Source: Echinometra lucunter
Lineage: Eukaryota; Echinodermata; Echinoidea; Camarodonta; Echinometridae
Reading direction: 5' to 3'
DNA: 64,000 nt
Assembly (NCBI GenBank): GCA_029962745.1
Contig: CM057152.1
Span: 20,643,310-20,707,309, forward strand
Shown here piece by piece: positions 22,476 through 32,012 of the stretch. The notes beneath the pieces are model-generated. The model saw only the letters and a list, made by a program, of their open reading frames with translations, made no database searches and was not told the origin of the DNA. Position 1 is the stretch's first letter. Every line of letters starts with the position of its first letter. A program made the position numbers and the translations under genes.

Positions 22476-24483
22476 ACTGCTCATGGTCTTTTGTTTATTC
22501 CTTTTGTCTGTGTATTGGATGTATTTTCATTGATTTATGTGATCCTGTCATTTGTGAATATATTTCGTTTTCCTTGTATGGTGTCAACAGCAGATTGACT
22601 AAAGCCACAGTAACCATATCCAAAGTTATTTGGGAGTGTGTGGAGATGTTATTATTTTTATTACTATTGCGATTATTATCACTATTATTACTTTTTATTA
22701 TTATTATTATCATTACTATTAAGATTATTATCATTATTATTTTTATTATCATTTTGTTTGTAGTTGTTACTGTCATGGTCATCATCATCATGTCTATGAA
22801 CCTTTCATTACGAAGTGTAAGAGCGGTTGTGCTTTGATTTTCTGTATGATTCGAGACGGTTACGCATGTGTAGCATAAACTTCAAGTTCAAGTTCTAGTT
22901 CATTTCAGTTCACATCTCTTTTGAAAAAACATGCAATGTACAAAGTAAAACAAAAATAAACAGTGCAACAACAACAAAATGGCATACAGTGTACACACAA
23001 TCCCACACGCACACACACACTGACACATATAAACAAACCACCAAAATAATAATGGTGTGACCAATGTCTGTAGTGCAGCGGATGGGAGGGACGGACATGA
23101 AACTTGTGACGTGAAATATTCATATGCAATGTTGAAGAGAAAATATAAATGAATGATGGCTTGTTAATGTGAGTTTCAATAATGTGAAATTGCGTGATTA
23201 CAACAGGATAATTTTTTTTTCGATAAGAAGACGTAACGGTTGTTTGCCAGAATTATATACATGCAGGTAGTTGCTTTACATTATTCCTCGAATAAGAAAT
23301 TAGATTAGTCCAACGAAATTAATAAGAATAAATAAATATTCCAAGACTGATTACTCATAACAGCAGTAACATAATATTTTCAGCCAAAGTGCAATAACCG
23401 AAGTATTTTCATTTTCCAAAACTTAATTGAAAATCTGTCATCTATCACTGTGTTAATTTATGTTGATATTTGAGGAGCTGACATTTTAGTAAATTGCACT
23501 TCAAGAAAACGTGATACCAACGTTGGTATAATTTGATAACATTGCCGTATGGGCACACTTTTGCCAGGAGGGTTGACGTATTTTCATCGAATATCAACTT
23601 TCCCGAGCGAAGGCGGAAAATCAACACTATTAAAATAAAAATATCATTTGTCATTTAAAAAAAAACAAATAAAAATCCTGCCTCAGAATACAAAATAACA
23701 AAAAGATATAAAAAATATATTGAAGAGTGCCCGTATACTGGTAGTTTCAACAATCTCGAAGACTGCAGCCTTCAATCCCCCCCCCCCCCCCCCGTAAATA
23801 GGCTTGCGTTTTCAAGCTAGCAAGATAATAGACGCAAGGTTCAGAAATTTGTTTGCAAGAATAATGGATTGTATTGAAATTGTTCGTTTTTGAGAACGAA
23901 GTGAGGGGGGGGGGGGGAAGGTAATTACTGATCCTTATACTTTTTTTTTAAAGGGATAGAAAATAGAAGATTCGTAGAATACTTGATCAGTCTATCGGAA
24001 AGGTAAACAGGGTAGAGTATTTTCTTTTTAGGAGTTCCTCGTTGAACCTCTTGAACAAACAAGTCGTTTTTGTCAGTGAACAAACAAACAGACCTATCTG
24101 GTTTTTAGAAAGAAATTGAGAACCTTCTTAATTCAACTGTAAAGAAATTGGCAGAGGTTTAAAACTTTTGTGCAGGATAAGATTTCGCTTCCCAAGATAG
24201 TCAAACCGAGTTCTGAGAAAGAAAATCACCTTCCCGTGAACCAAAAATATCCCTGAAATTGGAGAAACCATGCAAATATAAAAAGACCTCGAGGTTGTCC
24301 ACGAATTCCGACGATGACGTGAGGTAGAGGTAGAATTTTAGAGTATATCCTGGAATATAATTCCTAATAATTCACTAATAATGTTGGTGGACCGCAATCA
24401 CTGGGAATGCAGTCGTGTAGTTTGCATGCGTAGTTGAAATGTACTTAAAGGGAGAGGGGGGGGGGGGGCATTAATGCTTTTAA
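22476..24483. other. Intergenic DNA with TTA microsatellite and C/G runs
   Basis: An impure (ATT)n microsatellite lies at about 22645-22795. A poly-C run (about 23777-23793) and a poly-G run (about 23906-23919) are 110 bp apart and may be the inner edges of an unrecognised element, although I cannot see clear inverted ends. Another poly-G run is at 24456-24468. No gene was seen. Confidence 0.45.
22645..22795. repeat. (ATT)n / (TTA)n microsatellite
   Basis: Long impure trinucleotide repeat of ATT with ATC and ACT variants. It gives rise to spurious leucine/isoleucine-rich frames on both strands. Confidence 0.85.
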
Positions 24484-24868
24484 GCCCACCGCACACTATA
24501 AACGATCCGTCTTCGATCTGATTTTGGAAAAAAAATTGTTATAGCATTTCATATGAAAATTCATGTAAAAGCTCCATGATCAAAGTTCCAAATAGTCGTA
24601 TGAACACTAAAATCGAAATTCAGGGCTATTGCCAGCCTCCCTGTAGGCATAAAAGCGAATTTTATTCCAAATCGTAGTGACGTCGTAGCAATCTTGATCT
24701 GAAGCCGATTTGGCCTTTACTCCGACCACAAGGCTTGCAGTTAACCAAAATTACGATTTAAGTATTCCTATCATTATCCCGAACTTGAAATAAGATAAAT
24801 TGACTAGTTTAAATTTTCCTATTTAAGGCAAATGCGGTAGCAATCGGATCGTACAGTGTGAGGTGGGC
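24484..24868. mobile_element. piggyBac-like MITE with TTAA duplications
   Basis: Perfect TTAA lies on both sides (24480-24483 and 24869-24872). The ends GCCCACCGCACACT and, inverted, AGTGTGAGGTGGGC match except at one position, and the match extends to GATCCG on both arms. The 385-bp interior is AT-rich and non-coding. TTAA target duplication is characteristic of the piggyBac superfamily; assignment rests on that alone. Confidence 0.75.
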
Positions 24869-25097
24869 TTAAGTAGATCACTGCGATACAATTAATGTGA
24901 ATAGATTATGGAAACATAATGTATATATGAGCTCAGTGGTCAATATTCTACTGTAAACAGCTTCATGTATAAAGTAGCAACGTGCAGATCGCTTGGTTGG
25001 TTATTTTACCTGATTGCTAGCTAGTGCTTGTATTTATAAGTATGCAACCAGGGGACGGACGGCTATGAGTCCTCTCAAAGGGACTTTGTAAATGGAT

Positions 25098-25225
25098 TTA
25101 GGTCTTACCAAAAGTCACTAGCGCATACTGGGTTTCAAAAGCGCTTCTACTGGATTTCGAACCCAGGTATTCCCAGTCAGGAGACAACTGTTCTACCACC
25201 ATGAGAGGCGTTACAGTGGTGGGAG
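25098..25225 (-). mobile_element. tRNA-like SINE fragment, minus strand
   Basis: On the minus strand an A-box-like TGGTGGTAGAACAG (from 25201) and a B-box-like GGTTCGAAATCC (about 25163 to 25152) are spaced about 35 bp apart, as in tRNA-derived promoters. The flanks do not form a tRNA acceptor stem that I can see, so a SINE head or tRNA pseudogene is more likely than a working tRNA gene. A GAA-rich microsatellite follows at 25265-25325. Confidence 0.5.
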
Positions 25226-25419
25226 TAGCAGGGGGCGGTAGCCCCCTATGATTTTTCAAGTGATATAAAAAAAAAAGAAAGAAAAGAAGATGAAGAAGAA
25301 GAAGAAGAAAAGTAAGAAAGAAGACTATGGGGAACAAATGTAATAATTAGCTTTCTCCTCCACCATTTTACCAGTGAAACTAAAAACTAGCAAGTATTCA
25401 TAAGTGATATAATTATATA

Positions 25420-25531
25420 GAATAAACAGTATCAATACTGTACTAAGGGAAGCAGAATTTAAAGAAAATATTAAAAGAACATTTGTCATTATTTTCTTCT
25501 CAAAATTAATTAAGCATATACAAAGAGTTAA
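25420..25531. mobile_element. Right half of a TTAA-flanked MITE (family C)
   Basis: The block from ACAGTATCAATACTGTACTA to CAAAGAGTTAA resembles the right half of the complete copy at 47129-47371 and ends in the same TTAA. The left half is absent. The LINE fossil begins immediately after it. Confidence 0.5.
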
Positions 25532-25533
25532 GA

Positions 25534-25920
25534 GAGCTGGACAGCAGAATTCAAGCAGCAGAAATGTGGTTCTTGAGAAGAATGCTTAGGGTACCTTGGA
25601 CTGACAGAATATCAAACAAGAAGTACTCGATAAATTATTAGGCACGCATCTATAGATCCCTACTTATAAAGAAAAGACAACTTCAGTTTGCGGGGAAGAT
25701 CATGAGAAGAGAAGGCACCGAAAACTGGATACTGACAGGAAAACTTGAGGGGAAAGAGAAGCAGAGGGAAGTAACGCATGAAATACATGGATAAGTTCAT
25801 TGGTCTGTGATAACTCCTTGGGTTGATTGGTAACAATAGTAACAGCACATTAAAATAACCAGAGATAGATGTAGATGGAGAGCCTTGATCGCCGATGTCT
25901 GGAACAGACAAGACACCTAT
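25534..25920 (+). pseudogene. LINE reverse-transcriptase fossil (C-terminal part)
   Basis: Read in one frame from 25534, the sequence gives IQAAEMWFLRRMLRVPWTDR, then after a stop RQLQFAGKIMRREGTENW followed by LTGKLEGK, then after further stops RDRCRWRALIADVWNRQD. These are the hallmark blocks of the C-terminal region of endonuclease/reverse-transcriptase proteins from non-LTR retrotransposons ('EMWFYRRMLRI-W', 'GHVMR', 'GKR-RGR', 'W--MI-NV'). In-frame stops at 25639, 25792 and 25831 and a local shift near 25620-25655 show that it is dead. The endonuclease and the catalytic reverse-transcriptase domain are absent, so this is a 5'-truncated copy. The clade is not determined. It starts directly after a truncated MITE, and a poly-C run with a short tRNA-like motif (25983-26030) lies just downstream. 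Confidence 0.8.
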
Positions 25921-25982
25921 ATAACAAGCAAGTTCATAGACTCACCTGTGGGTCATCTTACCCCTATCAAAATATTCTGGCG

Positions 25983-26030
25983 CCCCCCCCCCCCCCCCCC
26001 CGTCTACCACCGAGCCACTGCACCTCTATA
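25983..26030 (-). mobile_element. Poly-C run plus short tRNA-head-like fragment
   Basis: After an 18-base C run, the minus-strand reading AGAGGTGCAGTGGCTCGGTG followed by GTAGACG resembles the first 30 bases of the tRNA-like head seen at 6330. It is too short to call more than a SINE remnant. Confidence 0.35.
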
Positions 26031-26536
26031 ATATTTGTTCAGATTTCTTTGTTTTGATGTTGAGAACATCGAATAAATCCACCAGCAATTGTATATTACC
26101 TTACAATTCATAGATGCAAAAGAAATGTGGAATACAACACTAATAACACAATAGCACAATTATTTAGATTAATTAGGTAACACAATAACTTTGTTTCCCT
26201 CCATATTGAAACTCATATCAAATTACCACGCCATGGATTTTAATCATTTTTATTATACATCCATACATCTGTTTTAGACTGATGAATATCTAAGCAAAAT
26301 ATAAACTTCATGATCACATTGCATTCATTTTCCTCTCCAGTAAATAAGGTTATAGGGCTTAGGTGCCGCTCAAAAGTGCCGCTACAATGCGCCAATCACG
26401 TGTATTATATACACTCGCAATTATCATTAATTCGCCATACGGGTAACAAAAGGAGACAGCAGAATGGTGCAATGATTGTTATCGAAAGTTGTATGCAGTT
26501 TTCAGAACTATAATTCATATTAGCTAAAGCCTCCCT

Positions 26537-26699
26537 CAGGCGCGGTTCTAGAGCAAAAATTGGGGGGGGGGGCAACTGGGGGCTTGGAGGATTGTAGTGA
26601 ATATTAGAATATAAAATTACAATTGCAAATATATCGTCCAATTTTCTTTCTTTTGGGGGGAGGGGCTTGAGCCCCCAAGCCCCCGTAGAACCGCGCCTG
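26537..26699. mobile_element. hAT-like MITE, family R, with perfect 8-bp duplication
   Basis: Ends CAGGCGCGGTTCTA and TAGAACCGCGCCTG are perfectly inverted over 14 bp. GCCTCCCT is present on both sides (26529-26536 and 26700-26707), an exact 8-bp target-site duplication as made by hAT transposases. The 163-bp interior has a G run and an inverted C-rich partner and no frame. The second copy is at 34280-34472. Confidence 0.88.
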
Positions 26700-26810
26700 G
26701 CCTCCCTGCGGCATAAATATCATGTGCAGGCTTACTATAATTATTAGCAGATAAAAAACACGATATGGGCATTTTAAAGTACAGTAGTTGCTAGTTCATT
26801 TGAAAGTTCG

Positions 26811-27005
26811 TAGTGGCGTAATGAGCAAAAGCTTTGGGGGAAGAGGGACAAGTTACAAAAAAGTGAGAACCCCCCCCCCCAGAAAGTAATGTCATTGCAG
26901 CAATATTTGTAAATCACTGGTATTGAATTAGAAATAAACCACGTTTTAATTTTATTGGACGGGGGAACTGCCCTCGAGCCCCCCCCCCCCGTCAGTACGC
27001 CAGTG
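26811..27005. mobile_element. hAT-like MITE, family S, copy 1
   Basis: Inverted ends TAGTGGCGTA and TACGCCAGTG are flanked by AAAGTTCG (26803-26810) and AAAGTTCA (27006-27013), an 8-bp duplication with one change. The interior has C and G runs and the block GCAGCAATATTTGTAAATCA shared with an inverted copy at about 28570-28749. Length is 195 bp, with no coding potential. Confidence 0.8.
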
Positions 27006-27013
27006 AAAGTTCA

Positions 27014-28569
27014 TACTCTATCATCTTTTACATAATAGATCTCTTCTTTATTTCTTTAATAAAGACAAAAATTTATAAACTATAGCTTTGTTTGGTGTAC
27101 ACGAGGTAGGGTAAAATGGCATAGGCCTTAAAGTCACCAACCCAGTTTGAAAGCCTAACAGATAAACAAAAATCCATTAAACTTGCAAACCACTGGATTT
27201 AAAGTATACCAGCGTTCCGCAAAAGTGAAGAATGATTCCCCCCCTTCCTCTCAATTAGCTTAACTGCATACGCCATTCGTAATCGTCGTGAAGATCCGAC
27301 CAGAGAGATATTGAGTGTGAGAGTAATGTCCAAGGTACTTACATTTTTATTGCATGTCTTTTTGTGTCCCTGCATCTTAGATTGTCCCTTTATTTCCCTT
27401 TTGTTCATTTATTTTTTTTTCTTCCTTATATTTCTTCTCATTCTCTTATTCTGACCCGCCCTTGCCACCTTTTTTTTCATTTAGTTCCCCCGCCCTTATA
27501 TGCCGATCCCATTACTTTCTTTCTTTGCAATAAAATTTTCCTTTTGCACGGTTGCTAATTTTCTCCACTGTGTTTAATATGCTGCTATTTCATTTCCCAC
27601 TTATGGCAGTTGAATTGCTCGGCTTGCGTGCATGCTTCCTCGTTGATTTATGAAATGGAGTCAGATTCGTGGCAGAATAGCAATATACTTTCCGAATAAT
27701 AAAATCGAAAGGTTAGTCTGTAAATAACTTTGAATCATCATGAAAGAAGAAGAAGAAAAAAAAATTGTCACCATCGTTCCCAGTCCCAGTATCACGAGTA
27801 TATTAAGACAAATGAAATGACTTACGGCAGAACGAGTTGGGTGTGAGAATTTCCTACTAATGTAGACGCATGGGATGCTACGATGGGCATAATTGGGATA
27901 CGGTCTTGTGAGGTTGGCGTCATAGCTATGATAACAATCATGGGTGATTCTAACCCGAGTTAATGATTTGTTTGATCAGCATTACTCTCTTTATCCTAAC
28001 TAAGGTATTAACACAGAGCCTGTGCTTTCTTTTCATAGCTTATTTACACAAAGACATTTTATTTTGCTTTCCTTGAGCCTTATTTATTAGCCTGACCTGC
28101 GCGATGCAATCATTGTCATCTATATCTAGCTTATAGCGAGATCACTCGTTAGAGCTGGCTCTATTATGATGTATTTTAATGTCACTTACTTATCAGCCTT
28201 TCAATAATCCTTGTAAAAATCAGCAATCTATACGTTGGGCAACGGCCTCCCCCTTCATTCTCCTAGGATAAATTAAAGTCGTTGATTTATCTTTTTTGTA
28301 TTTTAATTTGAGCGTTCAATTAAATGAATTTGAGCGTTCAATTAAATGAATTGCCGCAAAGGCAGGCTTGTTTATGATATTCATCTCGGTCCCATATACA
28401 GCATCCGGCCGGCCCTGTTATGTCACCTCAGCAATGATTCATCGCAAATATACTGGTGGTGGATAATTAAGTTAATATGAAGCACGATATGAAAAAGAGA
28501 GAGGGTCGTCTGTGTTATAATATTTTTACTGGACACACATCGAGTGTAATCTCGCAGCTATATATAAAA
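27014..28569. other. Intergenic DNA, no gene seen
   Basis: T-rich low-complexity sequence (27400-27540) yields a spurious frame. A perfect 22-bp tandem duplication (AATTTGAGCGTTCAATTAAA followed by TG) lies at 28305-28348. Nothing else was recognised. Confidence 0.45.
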
Positions 28570-28749
28570 AAAATCAATAATTGGGGGGGGGGGGGGGGGG
28601 TTGTTCCCCATAAAATTCAAACATAGTTTCTTTCTGATTTGACACCAGTGATTTACAAATATTGCTGAAATGACATGACTTTTGGGGTCTTTACCTGAAC
28701 GTTTTAACCTTTTTTCTGCCCCCCAAAGTTTTTGCTCATCACGCCACTG
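28570..28749. mobile_element. hAT-like MITE, family S, copy 2 (inverted, truncated)
   Basis: The right edge TGATGAGC/GCTCATCACGCCACTG is the reverse complement of the left end of copy 1 at 26811, and the interior block TGATTTACAAATATTGCTG is shared in inverse. The left edge stops at a poly-G run (about 28582-28600), where copy 1 has its C-rich end. The distal terminal repeat and duplication are missing. Confidence 0.65.
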
Positions 28750-28830
28750 GGAATAGGGGTTGAGAAAATTCATGGTCAACTAATTTGGTGTCGTACGTTT
28801 TGCCGTTTATTCTCTTTTAAAAAAACAGTG

Positions 28831-29086
28831 AACGCATTCACTGTGTTAGGGGTGAATTTAAGAAAATAGTGCATTTTAGAGTGAATCAAGAGTGAGTTAA
28901 GAGTAAAAATTGTGATATTCACTCTTTTAGAGGGACCTCAGTGATCACTGAAGGATTTTGAGTGATCACTGAGGTCACCCCTTAAAGAGTGAATAAAGAG
29001 TGCATATCACATTTTTTACTCTTAATTCAATCTTAATTCACTTTAAATTCATTCTTTTCTTAAATTCACCCTTATCAGAGTGAATG

Positions 29087-29090
<4 letters not shown>
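28831..29090. mobile_element. 260-bp foldback element, nearly full-length hairpin
   Basis: It begins AACGCATTCACT and ends AGTGAATGCGTT. The two halves are inverted along most of their length, sharing GGTGAATTTAAGAAAA and TCTTAAATTCACC, then TTAGAGTGAAT and ATTCACTTTAAA. The centre holds another inverted pair, ACCTCAGTGATCACTGA and AGTGATCACTGAGGT. No coding frame is present. A CT microsatellite starts at the right edge. Confidence 0.75.
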
Positions 29091-29126
<36 letters not shown>

Positions 29127-29135
29127 GAGAGAGAG
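29091..29135. repeat. (CT)n then (GA)n microsatellite
   Basis: A pure CT run of about 32 bases followed by TTTTAGAGAGAGAG. It abuts the right end of the foldback element. Confidence 0.85.
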
Positions 29136-29500
29136 TAAACCAATAATCAGCGTAAGAATAATATTTTTTTTCCACCATAATTTTTTGTCCTTGTGTTCCC
29201 ATTAAAAAAAAAGTTCATGGTGTATACGACATTCTGATAATTAGTTCAATCGATTTTTAACGAAAGTTGTCATTAAAAGAAATTCCAAATTATTACACAT
29301 ATTAATATGCATAACATCGCACTCTTGATTTATATGATCAAATTTATAAATCCCTTAACCTGAAAGAATAAAGATAATATGCTACTTGCTTCTATTTTCT
29401 TCCTTCAATTGATATCTCAAGTGATTAGAATATAGATCATATATTTGTGGATTCTCTTTCCAATGGCCATCAAAACTGCTACATGATATTTCTTATCCAT

Positions 29501-30000
29501 NNNNNNNNNNNNNNNNNNNNNNNNNNNNNNNNNNNNNNNNNNNNNNNNNNNNNNNNNNNNNNNNNNNNNNNNNNNNNNNNNNNNNNNNNNNNNNNNNNNN
29601 NNNNNNNNNNNNNNNNNNNNNNNNNNNNNNNNNNNNNNNNNNNNNNNNNNNNNNNNNNNNNNNNNNNNNNNNNNNNNNNNNNNNNNNNNNNNNNNNNNNN
29701 NNNNNNNNNNNNNNNNNNNNNNNNNNNNNNNNNNNNNNNNNNNNNNNNNNNNNNNNNNNNNNNNNNNNNNNNNNNNNNNNNNNNNNNNNNNNNNNNNNNN
29801 NNNNNNNNNNNNNNNNNNNNNNNNNNNNNNNNNNNNNNNNNNNNNNNNNNNNNNNNNNNNNNNNNNNNNNNNNNNNNNNNNNNNNNNNNNNNNNNNNNNN
29901 NNNNNNNNNNNNNNNNNNNNNNNNNNNNNNNNNNNNNNNNNNNNNNNNNNNNNNNNNNNNNNNNNNNNNNNNNNNNNNNNNNNNNNNNNNNNNNNNNNNN
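29501..30000. other. Assembly gap, 500 N
   Basis: Exactly 500 undetermined bases, a conventional placeholder length. An impure CTT repeat follows immediately (30001-30030), so a collapsed or unsequenced simple repeat may underlie the gap. Open frames that span the N run are meaningless. Confidence 0.99.
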
Positions 30001-30030
30001 TCCTTCTTCTTCTTCTTCTTCCTCTTCTCA

Positions 30031-30686
30031 GTGAAAATCACCGACAAGACTCTTCATGAAACGCTCCCCTGATGTACTAGTATCGTCCTGCAGTGTCCTG
30101 CCTTCCTATATAATTTTTTGTACATACACAAATAGTGACCAATGGAAATGATTACAATCCTTCATAATAGGCGTACTGGCCTGTCTTCATATAATATGTA
30201 AAATAATAATTTCAGCCATTCTCCTGCCAGAAGAGGAATGCGATCAATAATTCACACTATGTCTGGGGGTGTAATGAATGTTTGAAAAGAAGAAGAAGGA
30301 AAAAAAAAAAAGATGAGATTACTGAGGAAAAAGATTTTGTAGAATTTCTAGTTCTCACTGACGTCACTCCGAGTCTAATTAATTAGTTCTGATAATCATC
30401 TTTGTTCTGCAGAGAATAAAACTGTTCGCAATGAGGACAAGAGATGACCATCTACGATCTAAGTCAAAGATAACCATCATTATGATTAATATTACGAAAA
30501 AAACAAACAAACACAGAAAATAATGACTTTCACATCTGATTCTTCAAAGCACGGATGATCTTAAATTAGTCCATTCTTTGTACATGTTGGCCTTGTTATC
30601 CGGATGTTGTCTTCTTTCATAAAAGTGATTTTATCAATGCAGATTAACGCCTCCATATTTACTCGGAATAAACATAATAATTTACG
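30031..30686. other. Intergenic AT-rich DNA, nothing recognised
   Basis: No repeat with a partner in this window and no credible exon. A short A-rich run is at 30298-30312. Confidence 0.45.
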
Positions 30687-31100
30687 TTAACCCATAGCAG
30701 TACAGAGCTTTCTTGAGGTCTAAATTAATCATCTTCAATCCTCAAATTGGCAATACAAATTATTTTTTTCCTTGTTTACATAGCTTGACAAAAATAGATA
30801 TGGATATAACATAAACCAAAATGAAATATAATTGTAAAATTGAATCAGAAATTGCCAATTTGAACACAGAAATAGTGATTATATATTATTCACTGCGTCG
30901 CCAATTTAAAGAGTTTAATTAGTTACACTTACACTGCTCTAATTCGAGAACGCCACACTCTACAGCGATGGAAACGGGCTCAAATTTGTCAGGGCATTTT
31001 TCTCTTTCTGCTCATGTATGATATATATTGCCCAACAATCTGGACCAACAGATACTGCAAAAGCGTCTCTCAAAGGTGACACTGTACCTCTATGGGTTAA
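30687..31100. mobile_element. TTAA-flanked MITE, family T, diverged copy
   Basis: Ends TTAACCCATAGCAGTACAG and, inverted, ACTGTACCTCTATGGGTTAA, with TTAA at both edges. The interior resembles the copies at 2607 and 50187 (AATTGGCAATAC, GCCAATTTAAAGAG, TTTCTCTTTCTGCTCATGTA). It is closest in end sequence to the interrupted copy at 36821-39601, suggesting a subfamily. Confidence 0.7.
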
Positions 31101-31615
31101 TAGATTAGTGATTATTTATCACTTCGGTCATGTAAAAGTAATGCCATGAATTAGAATTACATGTATAAAGAATCGACACAGAACCCCCCCCCCCCCCCCA
31201 GGTCAGAAACGAATGTTATGTTCCAAATGCTACACTTTCACATTATACTTATTTACTCACTGACATAAGTCACAGGTAAATGTTATAAGTAAGAAATGCA
31301 GGATGTAAAATGAAAGAAATCAGGAACATATAACATTTTCCGTTATGAAAATGTATTGCGCGCAAGAGTTGAAGAATTTTGGTTCAGCACCCCCCCCCCC
31401 CCCACACACACACACACAATCCGAATTACAAATGTTCTAGCAACGCCCCTGGCAATGAGATAAGTCTAACATAAGCGAGCTTTTAACGAGACTAGGAAAT
31501 CGTGAACTTGAGTCGATGAATCGAGCATGCAGGGCAGGCAAGCAAGCGGGTGAGGTCAATGTACTAGGATAAGATCAAAACAACTCATCATTACCAGATT
31601 CCATTCCTAATTCAA

Positions 31616-31971
31616 TAGTGGCTCGTGTGACAGTACCCCTGTTGATTGGGGATCTTAAGAAGAGGCATAACCAGATAATGGTGTGATGTGGGGTGGGGAT
31701 GTGGGGTGGGGAAGGGGGGGGGGCGGGAGGACAAGTGATGTTACAACACCTCTGTTGTCCAACCATCCAAACTCCAAGACGCGGCGCGGAAAGGCATTGC
31801 TGTCAGAGGAAGAGGGGCTGTACTCAGACGCCACTCTGTTGATTTGGGATCTTAATATGCGGCGTTACCAGGTGGTGTTGTGAAGTGGGGAGGGGGGCAA
31901 GGGGGGCAAGTGCCCCGGGGGACACTTTGAGGGGGCGCAAAAAACGCAAGAGAGAGAGAGAGAGAGAGAGA

Positions 31972-32012
<41 letters not shown>

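Noticed and set aside
22574..22837. Leu/Ile-rich frames over the ATT repeat
   Set aside because: Direct product of the trinucleotide microsatellite.
25150..25205. Functional tRNA gene on the minus strand
   Set aside because: A- and B-box-like sequences are present, but no acceptor stem or convincing cloverleaf could be drawn; a SINE or tRNA pseudogene is more likely.
29447..30047. Open frames of 195 and 184 codons across the N run
   Set aside because: They consist almost entirely of undetermined bases and have no evidential value.
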